Below the pieces are notes generated by a model. That model was not told the DNA's origin, searched no databases, and worked only from the letters and a program-made list of their open reading frames with translations. A stretch of DNA of 21,413 nt from an uncultured Veillonella sp. GTDB lineage: Bacteria; Bacillota; Negativicutes; Veillonellales; Veillonellaceae. The DNA lies in the NCBI RefSeq assembly GCF_934230905.1, contig NZ_CAKQFJ010000031.1, positions 1-21,413 on the forward strand. Direction: 5' to 3'. This document shows positions 1 through 8,253 of this stretch, one piece after another (positions within the stretch are counted from its first letter, which is position 1; each line of letters opens with the position of its first letter). The translations under genes were made by a program, and so were the position numbers.

Positions 1-3
1 ATC

Positions 4-10
4 TCACCTC
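4..10 (-). promoter_or_regulatory. Probable ribosome binding site of a gene beyond the left edge
   Basis: On the minus strand, 14 bases after the mreB stop codon, the sequence reads GAGGTGA and the window ends three bases later. This is a good Shine-Dalgarno match at the spacing expected for a start codon just outside the window, so the murA-mreB unit probably continues into another gene. The start codon itself is not visible. Confidence 0.35.
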
Positions 11-23
11 AGCTTTTAACATT

Positions 24-1331
24 TTATTGTAAATCCTCTAATGTATCTCTCAACGATGACATTTCATCTAATGTTTTAGCGACACCTTTGATAACAGCAT
101 ATCTAGGTAATTCAACTAAATAAGCAGCAATGCCAACGGAACGAGAAATAACTCGGTCTAACCCACTAATTAAAGCCCCTCCGCCAGTAAGAATGATGCC
201 GTGATCACCTATAGCATCTACTAATTCAGGAGGTGTTTTTTCTAGTATGGACTTAATAGCCTCAAGAATGCTCATAACTTGTGATTCTAATGCGCGTTGT
301 ATTTCTAAAGAATGTAGTGTCACCATTTTAGGTAAACCAGTAATAACATCACGCCCCCTGATGACTACTTCTCGTTCTTCAGAACGTCGATCTACAGTAC
401 CTGCCGATATTTTGATTTCCTCTGCAGTCAAAGGCCCAATAACAAGTTTTTTCTTACGTCGCACATATTGAATAATGGCCTCATTAAAAGAATCGCCCCC
501 TATACGCAACGATTCGCTCACTACGACACCAGTATCACAAAGGACTGCGATGTCGGTGGTGCCACCACCTATATCTACGACCATGGCACCAACCTTATCA
601 GCTTCATTTAAATTTGTTCCCATAGCTGCTGCTAACGGTTCTTCGATAAGAACCGTCTTCTTAGCACCTGTTCTTAGCAACGCTTCTAGAATAGCACGTT
701 TTTCTACAGGAGTAATACCAGATGGTACGCATACAACAATACGTGTTTTCATAAGTCGTGATGCAGGAACAACAGACCGAATAAAATACTTTAACATAAA
801 TTCTGTCATATCATAATCAGCAATAACACCAGCTTGTACAGGGCGTATCACTTCAATTCCTGTTGGAGTTCGGCCAATCATACGTCTTGCGCTTTCACCT
901 AAGGCTAATACATCCCCAGTCCGAGTATCCTTCGCTACACAAGCTGGTTCATCTAGCACAAGACCTTTTCCCTTAACATAAATTAATACATTAGCTGTAC
1001 CTAAATCAATGCCTAAGTCAAATGTAAGAGAACGTCCAAATTTAGATACTGTATTTCCTACATTCTGAGGAGAAACGATACGTTTCAAGGTCATCGTTGG
1101 CGTTGTTTTTGCAATTGGTTTTGTCCGCTTTTGCCGACGTTCCTTACGACGTAATTCTGTCACCTTTACCATAGCAGCCCTAGAAGTGCGTTCTACTACC
1201 GACTCTTTTTTAGTGTTCGTATCATTATCTTGACTGCGACGCAAAGCCGGCACTTGTTTACGCCGGCTTCGTTTCTTATTATTCTGTTTTGGCCTTTTGT
1301 TCTTATTCGTCAACCCGAACAATATCGGCAC
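24..1331 (-). CDS. mreB: MreB/Mbl-type bacterial actin with basic N-terminal extension
   Basis: Actin-like ATPase that forms membrane-associated filaments and directs peptidoglycan synthesis. From about residue 103 the protein is a standard MreB: phosphate-1 motif DLGIDLGTAN (105-114), the VPSGITPVEKRA segment (202-213), LIEEPLAAAMG (228-238), phosphate-2 motif VVDIGGGTTDIAV (251-263) and adenosine motif GIILTGGGALISG (378-390). The core matches the usual 330-345 residues. Ahead of it lie about 100 extra residues, 30 of the first 100 being Lys or Arg against about six acidic. The longest frame opens with GTG inside the last codons of murA (29-base overlap), with AAAGG four bases upstream. Alternative starts are ATG at 1172 (residue 54, preceded by AGGG) and ATG at 1094 (residue 80, no clear ribosome site). 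The murA-mbl neighbourhood, known from Bacillus, suggests an Mbl-like paralogue. Family is certain; the true N-terminus is not. Confidence 0.93.
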   Translation of the reverse strand: MPILFGLTNKNKRPKQNNKKRSRRKQVPALRRSQDNDTNTKKESVVERTSRAAMVKVTELRRKERRQKRTKPIAKTTPTMTLKRIVSPQNVGNTVSKFGRSLTFDLGIDLGTANVLIYVKGKGLVLDEPACVAKDTRTGDVLALGESARRMIGRTPTGIEVIRPVQAGVIADYDMTEFMLKYFIRSVVPASRLMKTRIVVCVPSGITPVEKRAILEALLRTGAKKTVLIEEPLAAAMGTNLNEADKVGAMVVDIGGGTTDIAVLCDTGVVVSESLRIGGDSFNEAIIQYVRRKKKLVIGPLTAEEIKISAGTVDRRSEEREVVIRGRDVITGLPKMVTLHSLEIQRALESQVMSILEAIKSILEKTPPELVDAIGDHGIILTGGGALISGLDRVISRSVGIAAYLVELPRYAVIKGVAKTLDEMSSLRDTLEDLQ

Positions 1332-2568
1332 CTAACCTTTTCAATTTACCTACTAAATCATCATAACCACGATCAATATGATGCAAACGACCTATTTCTG
1401 TTGTACCTTCTGCGGCTAAACCTGCACAAACTAAAGCAGCCCCTGCGCGTAAATCAGTTGCATTTACCACAGCACCATGTAAGGATTGCATGCCTTCAAC
1501 AATAGCTTGTCGATTATCGATATCAATATGAGCACCCATTTTACGCAATTCAGCAACATGCATAAAACGATTTTCAAATACAGTTTCTGTTACAGTACTC
1601 GTACCTTCTGCAATGGTTGTAAACGCCATAAATTGAGCTTGCATATCTGTAGGAAATCCAGGATATGGTAAGGTTTTAATATCTACCGCTTTTAAGCCTT
1701 TGCCAGTACTAATAACACGAATACCGTCTATATCTTCTTCTACTGTAACGCCTGCTTCTTTCAATTTAGCTACCACTGGTTTTAAATGTTCAGGCAATGC
1801 GTTTTCTACAAAAATATCTCCGCCAGCCATCGCAGCAGCAATTAAATATGTACCAGCTTCAATACGATCAGGAATAACAGTATGAATAGCGCCATGCAAA
1901 GAATCTACGCCTTCAATACGAATCACATTAGTGCCCGCACCACGAATGTTAGCGCCCATTGCATTTAAGAATGTTGCTAAATCAACAATCTCCGGTTCTT
2001 CTGCGGCATTCTCGATAACTGTTTTACCTTTTGCCATAGATGCAGCCATAATTACGTTTTCAGTAGCACCCACACTTGGGAAATCTAAATAAATTTGAGT
2101 TCCTTTTAACCCTTCTGGTGCATGTGCATAAACATAATCTTCTGTAATTTCAATAGTAGCACCCAAAGCTTCAAAAGCTTTTAAATGTAGATCTATAGGG
2201 CGTGCACCGATAGCACATCCACCAGGCATAGAAATTTTTGCTTCACCTTTACGAGCTAATAATGGACCCATTACAAGGAAGGATGCTCTCATTTTCCGAA
2301 CTAATTCATAAGGAGCTTCCGTCGCTGTCAACATAGAAGCGTCAAAAATAATTTCGTCATCCACTTCGTTTCGTGTAATCTTAACGCCCAATGATTCAAT
2401 TACTTGGGAAATCGTACCAACATCCTCTAAATTTGGAATTTCCAATAATTTACTTGGTGTTGATGCCAATAAAGTAGCTGCAATAATAGGCAATACCGCA
2501 TTTTTCGCACTACTAACGCGCACGCGACCATTCAGTTGATTACCGCCTTGAATAACGAGCTTTTCCAA
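1303..2568 (-). CDS. murA: UDP-N-acetylglucosamine 1-carboxyvinyltransferase MurA
   Basis: Catalyses the first committed step of peptidoglycan synthesis in the cytoplasm, transferring enolpyruvate from PEP to UDP-GlcNAc. The 421-residue protein has the family length. It shows the substrate-binding lysine in SSAKNAVLP (Lys22) and the catalytic cysteine, target of fosfomycin, in MPGGCAIGARPIDLH (Cys118). The start chosen is TTG at 2568, because AGGAGG lies seven bases upstream and the protein then begins MEKLVIQGGNQLNGRV like other MurA enzymes; an upstream in-frame ATG at 2631 would add 21 residues without family similarity. Its 3' end overlaps mreB by 29 bases, so the two are probably co-translated. 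It has its own promoter directly after the glpX terminator. Confidence 0.97.
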   Translation of the reverse strand: MEKLVIQGGNQLNGRVRVSSAKNAVLPIIAATLLASTPSKLLEIPNLEDVGTISQVIESLGVKITRNEVDDEIIFDASMLTATEAPYELVRKMRASFLVMGPLLARKGEAKISMPGGCAIGARPIDLHLKAFEALGATIEITEDYVYAHAPEGLKGTQIYLDFPSVGATENVIMAASMAKGKTVIENAAEEPEIVDLATFLNAMGANIRGAGTNVIRIEGVDSLHGAIHTVIPDRIEAGTYLIAAAMAGGDIFVENALPEHLKPVVAKLKEAGVTVEEDIDGIRVISTGKGLKAVDIKTLPYPGFPTDMQAQFMAFTTIAEGTSTVTETVFENRFMHVAELRKMGAHIDIDNRQAIVEGMQSLHGAVVNATDLRAGAALVCAGLAAEGTTEIGRLHHIDRGYDDLVGKLKRLGADIVRVDE

Positions 2569-2651
2569 AAGAATTCCTCCTACATGTCTTATATTAAAAT
2601 GGTTATATTTATTTACAACCATATTCGTCACACTGTTATATACTAACGATT

Positions 2652-2681
2652 ATTATACTATTTTTTAGGCTTCTTCATCAA
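2652..2681 (-). promoter_or_regulatory. Promoter of murA-mreB
   Basis: On the minus strand TTGATG (2681-2676), an 18-base spacer and a perfect TATAAT (2657-2652). Transcription would start near 2645, giving a leader of about 77 bases before the TTG start of murA. The -35 sits only two bases beyond the T-run of the glpX terminator. Confidence 0.65.
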
Positions 2682-2683
2682 GT

Positions 2684-2719
2684 AAAACCCCCTAAGATTA
2701 TCAATCTAATCTTAGGGGG
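2684..2719 (-). terminator. Rho-independent terminator of the serS-fsa-glpX operon
   Basis: Perfect 13-bp stem CCCCCTAAGATTA / TAATCTTAGGGGG with a six-base loop, followed on the minus strand by TTTTACTT. It begins 31 bases after the glpX stop codon. Confidence 0.9.
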
Positions 2720-2750
2720 AAAACTACAATATATTCCAAAAGAAATGTAT

Positions 2751-3713
2751 TTAACGCGCTTTCAAAGTAGTTAATTTTTCATTCATATGAATTGTATCAA
2801 GGAATCGCACAGTACCTGTTTTGGAACGCATTACGATCGTATGCGTACGTGCACCACCTGGGAAATATTGAATTGGATTTAATAAATTACCACGTGTAAT
2901 AGCAGTTGCTGCAAAAATCACATCATCACTTCTTACTAAATCATTTAAGGTCAATACTTGATTGACATCTTTAATACCCATTTCATGACAACGACGAATT
3001 TCTTCATCACTTTCAGGTTTTAAACGAGCTTGCATATCACCACCTACACATTTAAGTGCAGCTGCAGCTAATACGCCTTCTGGAGCACCACCTGTTCCCA
3101 CTACCATGTGTACGCCGGAACCTTCAATACAACATTCCATAGCAGGATTAACATCACCATCAGAAATCAGCATAATGCGAGCGCCTAAATCACGAGCTTC
3201 TTTCATTAAACCATGATGACGTTCACGATCCAACATTACTAAGTTAATTTCATCAACCTTACGGCCCATTTTTGCAGCTACGTTTTGGATATTTTCTGTC
3301 AAAGATTTTGTAATATCAATGGCACCTGCGCCACGAGGACCTACACAGATTTTTTCCATGTACATATCAGGTGCATGTAGCAAGCCACCCTTTTCAGCAA
3401 TTGCCATAACAGCAATCGCACCATTTTGACCTTTTGCAATCAAATTTGTACCTTCGATTGGATCTACTGCAATATCTACTTCTGGGCCGCCAGCACCAAC
3501 ATGTTCACCAATATATAACATAGGCGCTTCATCGATTTCACCTTCGCCGATAACTACAGTACCGGAAATACGAACGGAGTCAAATGCTTGACGCATTGCA
3601 TCAACAGCTAAACCATCGGCTTCGTCCTTTTGACCACGACCTAACAAACGACCACTACGAAGAGCAGCTGCTTCCACCACACGAGCAAATTCTAGAGATA
3701 AAGTACGATCCAT
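2751..3713 (-). CDS. glpX: Class II fructose-1,6-bisphosphatase GlpX
   Basis: Hydrolyses fructose 1,6-bisphosphate to fructose 6-phosphate, the gluconeogenic step. At 320 residues it has the family length. The metal and phosphate-binding motifs of the lithium-sensitive phosphatase fold are present: GEGEIDEAPML (56-66) and DPIEGT (84-89), followed by the GlpX-typical GQNGAIAVMAIAEKGG region, and GTGGAPEGVLAAAALKC in the second half. An AAGGAGG ribosome site precedes the ATG by eight bases. It lies 33 bases after the transaldolase gene in an operon headed by serS and ends before a strong terminator. In an organism living on lactate or other organic acids this enzyme would be needed to make hexose phosphates; that link is inferred. 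Confidence 0.96.
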   Translation of the reverse strand: MDRTLSLEFARVVEAAALRSGRLLGRGQKDEADGLAVDAMRQAFDSVRISGTVVIGEGEIDEAPMLYIGEHVGAGGPEVDIAVDPIEGTNLIAKGQNGAIAVMAIAEKGGLLHAPDMYMEKICVGPRGAGAIDITKSLTENIQNVAAKMGRKVDEINLVMLDRERHHGLMKEARDLGARIMLISDGDVNPAMECCIEGSGVHMVVGTGGAPEGVLAAAALKCVGGDMQARLKPESDEEIRRCHEMGIKDVNQVLTLNDLVRSDDVIFAATAITRGNLLNPIQYFPGGARTHTIVMRSKTGTVRFLDTIHMNEKLTTLKAR

Positions 3714-3746
3714 TTTAGGGCCTCCTTAAAAAGATGTTTATATTAC

Positions 3747-4391
3747 TTATTGATTAGCTTGTTTCCAATCAGCCATGAATTTTTCTAATCCCGCATCAGT
3801 CAAAGGATGTTTCATAGCTTGTAACAACACTTTATATGGCACTGTTGCAATATGAGCACCAGCTTTCGCACATTGTAAAATATGCAATGGTGTACGTACG
3901 CTAGCAGCGATAATTTCTGTATTAATTCCGTGAATAGCAAAGATGTCCGCAATATCTTGAATCAATGTCAATCCATCCATGCTAATATCATCAATACGAC
4001 CTACAAAAGGACTCACAAAAGTTGCACCAGCACGAGCAGCCAACAAAGCTTGATTTGCAGAGAAAATCAAAGTTACATTTGTCTTAATACCTTCTTTTGA
4101 AAGCACTGCAACAGCTTTTAATCCTTCTGGAGTCATTGGAATTTTAACAACAACATTAGAACCCAATTTTACGAGTTCATGAGCTTCTGCAATCATACCG
4201 GGAGCATCATCAGCGATAACTTCAGCACTAACAGGGCCTTCTACAAAATCAGCAATTTCTTTAATGACTTGTTTTAAATCGCGTTTTGCTTTCACTATTA
4301 ACGATGGATTCGTTGTTACGCCATCGATAAAGCCAAAAGAATAAGCATCTTTAATTTCACTAAATTCAGCTGTATCAATAAAGAACTTCAT
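3747..4391 (-). CDS. fsa: Transaldolase / fructose-6-phosphate aldolase (FSA/TalC family)
   Basis: Small (214-residue) class I aldolase-fold enzyme of the non-oxidative pentose phosphate pathway. It begins MKFFIDTAEFSEIK and has DGVTTNPSLI (23-32). The Schiff-base lysine is in VVVKIPMTPEG (Lys83). The residue matching Tyr131 of E. coli FsaA, a tyrosine important for true fructose-6-phosphate aldolase activity, is Phe129 here (FVSPFVGRIDD). Transaldolases carry phenylalanine at this place, so transaldolase activity is the better guess although automated names usually say Fsa. A perfect AAGGAGG precedes the ATG. It follows serS by nine bases and precedes glpX, so pentose and hexose phosphate synthesis may be co-expressed. 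Confidence 0.93.
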   Translation of the reverse strand: MKFFIDTAEFSEIKDAYSFGFIDGVTTNPSLIVKAKRDLKQVIKEIADFVEGPVSAEVIADDAPGMIAEAHELVKLGSNVVVKIPMTPEGLKAVAVLSKEGIKTNVTLIFSANQALLAARAGATFVSPFVGRIDDISMDGLTLIQDIADIFAIHGINTEIIAASVRTPLHILQCAKAGAHIATVPYKVLLQAMKHPLTDAGLEKFMADWKQANQ

Positions 4392-4400
4392 AAAACCTCC

Positions 4401-5681
4401 TTATTTAGCTGGCGTAATTTTTTCAACGCCCCCCATATATGGAACCAACACTTTAGGAATCACAATAGAACCATCTGGCTGTTGATTATTTTCTAAAATT
4501 GCTGCTACTGTACGACCTACTGCAAGACCAGAACCATTTAAAGTATGAACAAATTCAGGTTTACCTTTAGGACCACGACGGAATTTAATGTTTGCACGGC
4601 GGGCTTGGAAGTCTGTCATATTAGAACAAGAAGAGATTTCTCGATATTTATTTTGTGCAGGCATCCATACTTCTACGTCATAAGTTTTGGCAGAGCCAAA
4701 ACCAATATCACCAGTACACAATGTAATAACACGGAATGGTAATTCTAACAAACGCAATACTTCTTCCGCATTATCTGTTAATTTTTCTAATTCATTCCAA
4801 GAATCTTCTGGCTTAGAAAGTTTAACCATTTCCACCTTATTAAATTGGTGTTGACGGATCAAACCACGCGTATCACGACCAGCAGAACCAGCTTCAGCAC
4901 GGAAACATGCGGTAAACGCCGTGTAATATTTTGGTAATTCCTCTTCGCTCAAGATTTCACCACTATGATAGTTAGTCAACGTCACCTCAGCCGTAGGAAT
5001 CAAGAAATATTCAGTATCCTCTACATGATACATATCTTCTGCAAACTTAGGCAACTGACCTGTGCCAGTCAAAGTCTCACGAGTTACCATATATGGTGTC
5101 ATCATTTCAGTATAACCTTGCTTATCAACATGAAGATCAACCATGAAATTAATAAGAGCACGTTCTAAACGAGCACCTAAGCCTTTATATACGGTAAAAC
5201 GCGCACCAGACATTTTTACAGCACGATTAAAATCAAGAATATCTAAATTTTCACCAAGATCCCAGTGTGCTTTTGGTTCAAATTCAAATTGACGTGGTTC
5301 GCCCCATTTACGTTGTTCTACATTTTCTTCTTCATCCGCCCCAACAGGTACAGATGTATCACACATATTCGGCAGCATTAATGCGGCATTGCGTAAAGAT
5401 TCTTCTACTTCACGAATGCGACCATCTAATTCAGAAATTTCATCACCAACGCGTTTCATTTCTGCAATTTTATCATCTGCATTTTCTTTGTTGCGTTTTA
5501 ATTGGCTGATTTTTTCAGTAACAGAATTACGTAATGCCTTTAATTCTTCTACCTTTTGAATCAATTGTTTACGTTCATCATACGCAGCTACAAAAGTATC
5601 AAGATCACCTTTTGTATGACGATTCTCTAAATTTTGTTTTACTAGTTCAAGGTTTTCTCGGACAAATTTTAAATCTAACAT
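4401..5681 (-). CDS. serS: Seryl-tRNA synthetase
   Basis: Class II aminoacyl-tRNA synthetase charging tRNA-Ser. The 426-residue protein has the usual architecture: an N-terminal long coiled-coil arm (about residues 25-105, rich in Lys/Glu) that grips the tRNA variable arm, then the catalytic domain with motif 2 FRAEAGSAGRDTRGLIRQHQF and motif 3 around NGSGLAVGRTVAAILEN. The start chosen is ATG at 5681 (MLDLKFVRENLELVKQN), the family N-terminus, with AGAGG eight bases upstream; the open frame continues ten codons to a TTG that has no ribosome site. There is no room for a T-box: only 72 bases separate it from the preceding gene. First gene of the serS-fsa-glpX operon. Confidence 0.97.
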   Translation of the reverse strand: MLDLKFVRENLELVKQNLENRHTKGDLDTFVAAYDERKQLIQKVEELKALRNSVTEKISQLKRNKENADDKIAEMKRVGDEISELDGRIREVEESLRNAALMLPNMCDTSVPVGADEEENVEQRKWGEPRQFEFEPKAHWDLGENLDILDFNRAVKMSGARFTVYKGLGARLERALINFMVDLHVDKQGYTEMMTPYMVTRETLTGTGQLPKFAEDMYHVEDTEYFLIPTAEVTLTNYHSGEILSEEELPKYYTAFTACFRAEAGSAGRDTRGLIRQHQFNKVEMVKLSKPEDSWNELEKLTDNAEEVLRLLELPFRVITLCTGDIGFGSAKTYDVEVWMPAQNKYREISSCSNMTDFQARRANIKFRRGPKGKPEFVHTLNGSGLAVGRTVAAILENNQQPDGSIVIPKVLVPYMGGVEKITPAK

Positions 5682-5732
5682 AGTATCAGCCTCTTCTATT
5701 ATGTCGTACAATTTAGTATTTTAATACATTTA

Positions 5733-5741
5733 AGTATACCA
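5733..5741 (-). promoter_or_regulatory. Extended -10 promoter of serS operon
   Basis: Minus-strand TGGTATACT, an extended -10 element (TGn plus TATACT), about 52 bases before the serS ATG. No good -35 hexamer is seen at 16-18 bases. It starts 13 bases downstream of the CDF gene stop codon, and no hairpin lies between, so read-through from the CDF gene is also possible. Confidence 0.45.
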
Positions 5742-5753
5742 TAAAATATAGTA

Positions 5754-6707
5754 TTATTCATCATCTTCTTCATCGAGAAGGTAATCTTTAGCCATCCATT
5801 TACGGGTAGCAGTAAAGGAAATTGTAACCCATTTTTCTGTAGGGTTACCACCTATTTCCTCATCAATTTCATTTCGAATAGAATCAAGCTCTGCAATAGT
5901 TTGATAGGGAAACTTCTTTGGAACTAAAATGTCGATTTCAATAATACGTGAATTACCATAAGCTTGTACACTTGTAACGTAATCTTTAAATGAATATTTT
6001 TCCATAAAACGATCCATAATTTCTTGTACTTCATTATGTAATGACGAAGGAGCCCACCCTAATATCTGTTTTGTAGATGGTACAAGAATTTTAATAACAG
6101 ATGGAATCATTTGTAATGACAATACTATTAAAACAATTGGATCGATATACACGGCTAAGTGATTATACGATGTTTCTTCTAATAAAATTGCCGCTACAAA
6201 ACTAATAAGAATAGCAGCTTCTAACCAAGCATCAACCGACCAACTGACATTATCAAATTTAATAAGATTAGATTGCAAACTTTTATTAATGCGATGTACA
6301 TAAAAATAATAAGCTGTATCAGCTATAGTGAAAAATATAGCATAATAAATAGCAATACCAAAATCTACATGACGACCACCATTTAATAAATCTTCTACAC
6401 CACTAATCAGTGCATATAAAATAATTAGCAATATAAAAAAGCCCTCAACAGCTAGTACAAGAGGCTCGAATTGCCAATACCCAAACTGAAAGCGCTTACT
6501 AGTTTCACGTGCTACAAGCTTAGCAGTCATAAGCATCATAATTTTAATAATGACATCAATAAATGAAAATATGCCATCTAATAATACAGCACTGGAGCCA
6601 GTAATCATCCCCATAATAGTACCACTAATGGCTACTAATGCCATCAATGCAACAGATTGCTTAAGTAGTCGTTGCTCTATTGAACGCCTTGCAGCTAATA
6701 TATCCAT
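5754..6707 (-). CDS. Cation diffusion facilitator-like transporter with altered metal site
   Basis: Integral membrane protein of 317 residues with the cation diffusion facilitator layout: about six hydrophobic segments (first near 18-36, last near 185-208), then a cytoplasmic domain of about 100 residues and an acidic tail (LLDEEDDE). The family normally exports Zn, Fe, Mn, Co or Cd by proton antiport. Aligned by eye with E. coli FieF (YiiP), the transport-site residues Asp45/Asp49 in helix 2 and His153/Asp157 in helix 5 become Phe/Asp (GIFSFID) and Ser/Asp (NVSWSVD). Half of the tetrahedral site is therefore missing, although an extra Asp occurs four residues before the Phe. Substrate cannot be assigned. 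GGAGG precedes the ATG; a TATAAT promoter lies upstream. Confidence 0.85.
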   Translation of the reverse strand: MDILAARRSIEQRLLKQSVALMALVAISGTIMGMITGSSAVLLDGIFSFIDVIIKIMMLMTAKLVARETSKRFQFGYWQFEPLVLAVEGFFILLIILYALISGVEDLLNGGRHVDFGIAIYYAIFFTIADTAYYFYVHRINKSLQSNLIKFDNVSWSVDAWLEAAILISFVAAILLEETSYNHLAVYIDPIVLIVLSLQMIPSVIKILVPSTKQILGWAPSSLHNEVQEIMDRFMEKYSFKDYVTSVQAYGNSRIIEIDILVPKKFPYQTIAELDSIRNEIDEEIGGNPTEKWVTISFTATRKWMAKDYLLDEEDDE

Positions 6708-6740
6708 AATGCCTCCATTAATTTCTCTCTATATAATTTT

Positions 6741-6769
6741 ATTATACCTTAACCTAGAATATTTTTAAA
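6741..6769 (-). promoter_or_regulatory. Promoter of the CDF-family gene
   Basis: Minus-strand TATAAT (6746-6741) with a weak TTTAAA (6769-6764) 17 bases upstream. It lies directly after the potE terminator, and the predicted leader is about 27 bases. Confidence 0.5.
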
Positions 6770-6776
6770 ATTACAT

Positions 6777-6823
6777 AAAAAAGCCCTTTGCTAGTAAAAT
6801 TATAATTTCTACTAGCAAAGGGC
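6777..6823 (-). terminator. Rho-independent terminator of speF-potE
   Basis: Perfect 14-bp stem GCCCTTTGCTAGTA / TACTAGCAAAGGGC with an AT-rich 13-base loop, followed on the minus strand by six T. It lies about 45 bases after the potE stop. Confidence 0.93.
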
Positions 6824-6868
6824 ACATACAAGAGGATACTTATCTCTCATTATAATATATTAATTACA

Positions 6869-8188
6869 CTATTTACCAATATTACGTTCTAAGTCAAAGC
6901 GATCAGATACGAAACCGTATAAGGTCCAACCTGCAAAAGTTACAATAGAACCATATGTCATAGCATCAAATCCAGATGCATAAAGGGCATATAAACTATA
7001 CAATGAACCAATAAATGCAATAATTGTTGTACCTTTTAGTTCACTACCACTGCGTTTCGCAGCTTTCATTAACACAATAACCGCACCCATAGATAAGAGA
7101 TATGGAATAATATTAGTTACAACGGCTAAATTAACTAATGTTTCAAACTGCTCACTTAAAGAAGGACTAATCGTCATTAAACTCATAAAAGATTGTATTA
7201 TAGTAATTGTTATCATACCAACTACAGGAGCATCTTTGGAAGTAATTTTACTGAACAATTTAGGGAAGTACCCTTCATCTGCAGCTCCTTTAAATACATT
7301 AGCAATAGTAAACTGCCATCCTAATAATGAACCAAAACAAGACATAACCATAAGGCCCATAACAACTTTACCAATAGTACCATTAAACATAGAGGCAAAT
7401 GCCAATCCAAATGGAGCATTACTGTTTACAAGTTCATTAGCAGGGACAATACCGAAAATCATATTTGTAGATACGATATAGATAACTGCAGCCCCTAGTG
7501 TTCCACCAAGAACAGCTTTAGGTACATTCTTTTCTGGATTATCAACAGCATCAGCATTGGCACAAGCAGATTCAAGCCCCAAAAAAGCCCATAATGTCAT
7601 AGCAATGGAGTTAGTTGCCGCTTCGCCAAATGGTATATTGTTTACATTCCAATTCGCTACATACATATCAGAAGAGAAATACGCCCAACCAACCGTGCTA
7701 ATAACAAGTACTGGCGCAATAACGCCCCACACAGTAAAGCTAGATACACGGCCTGTAATACTAGCACCGCCAAAATTTAATACTGTTGCTAACCATAATG
7801 TAAAAATTGTATAAATACCAGTCATTAATGGGGTTAATGTTGCATCAGCAAAAGTTGCGGCGTACCCTACTGCTGAAATAGCAATCGCAATATTAGCAAT
7901 TAAAAGAGAAACACCATAGGTGTAATTCGCCATAAAGTTTCCGGCTTTACCGAAAGAATATTCAGCATAACCACCCATGCCGCCGCCTTTTCGGCTATAC
8001 ATACCGCATTTTGCAAATGCGTATGCCAAGCACATGGAGCCTACAGCTGTAATTAACCAAGATACAATTGAAAGGGCGCCTACCTGTGCCAACTTTGTTG
8101 GCAACATAATAATACCGGATCCCATCATATTTACAGCTGTCAAAATGGTCAACTGCAATACGGACATCTTATTTTTGCCTGTACTCAT
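6869..8188 (-). CDS. potE: Putrescine/ornithine antiporter PotE
   Basis: APC-superfamily inner-membrane transporter of 12 helices that exchanges cytoplasmic putrescine for external ornithine. The start chosen is ATG at 8188 (AAGGTGG six bases upstream), giving 439 residues, the same length as E. coli PotE; the open frame continues 20 codons further without a ribosome site. Long blocks match E. coli PotE from memory, for example MMGSGIIMLPTKLA, NYTYGVSLLIAN, SIAMTLWAFLGLESACAN and NLAVVTNIIPY. Of the glutamates reported as important in E. coli (77, 207, 433), the first two are kept (Glu76 and Glu in GLESACAN), while the third is Asp432 (RFDL). It lies 65 bases downstream of speF and shares its terminator. 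Confidence 0.95.
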   Translation of the reverse strand: MSTGKNKMSVLQLTILTAVNMMGSGIIMLPTKLAQVGALSIVSWLITAVGSMCLAYAFAKCGMYSRKGGGMGGYAEYSFGKAGNFMANYTYGVSLLIANIAIAISAVGYAATFADATLTPLMTGIYTIFTLWLATVLNFGGASITGRVSSFTVWGVIAPVLVISTVGWAYFSSDMYVANWNVNNIPFGEAATNSIAMTLWAFLGLESACANADAVDNPEKNVPKAVLGGTLGAAVIYIVSTNMIFGIVPANELVNSNAPFGLAFASMFNGTIGKVVMGLMVMSCFGSLLGWQFTIANVFKGAADEGYFPKLFSKITSKDAPVVGMITITIIQSFMSLMTISPSLSEQFETLVNLAVVTNIIPYLLSMGAVIVLMKAAKRSGSELKGTTIIAFIGSLYSLYALYASGFDAMTYGSIVTFAGWTLYGFVSDRFDLERNIGK

Positions 8189-8212
8189 AATTTTCCCACC
8201 TTTTTTATTAAT

Positions 8213-8248
8213 TTGTGGCGCCGTCAGAGTTGCTCTGACGGCACACAA
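8213..8248 (-). promoter_or_regulatory. Intercistronic hairpin between speF and potE
   Basis: A perfect 10-bp stem GCCGTCAGAG / CTCTGACGGC with a three-base loop (8220-8242), extendable by TTGTG/CACAA across small bulges. No T-run follows on the minus strand, so it is not an ordinary terminator. It sits between the speF stop (five bases away) and the potE ribosome site. A role in mRNA processing, 3'-end protection of speF mRNA, or lowering potE expression is inferred from position only. Confidence 0.6.
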
Positions 8249-8253
8249 TTAAA

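Noticed and set aside
2569..2631. 21-residue N-terminal extension of MurA from an upstream ATG
   Set aside because: AGGAGG is correctly placed before the TTG at 2568 and MurA similarity starts there; the upstream ATG has no ribosome site and lies close to the predicted transcription start.
5682..5753. T-box riboswitch before serS
   Set aside because: Only 72 bases are available and no conserved T-box sequence or terminator pair is seen.
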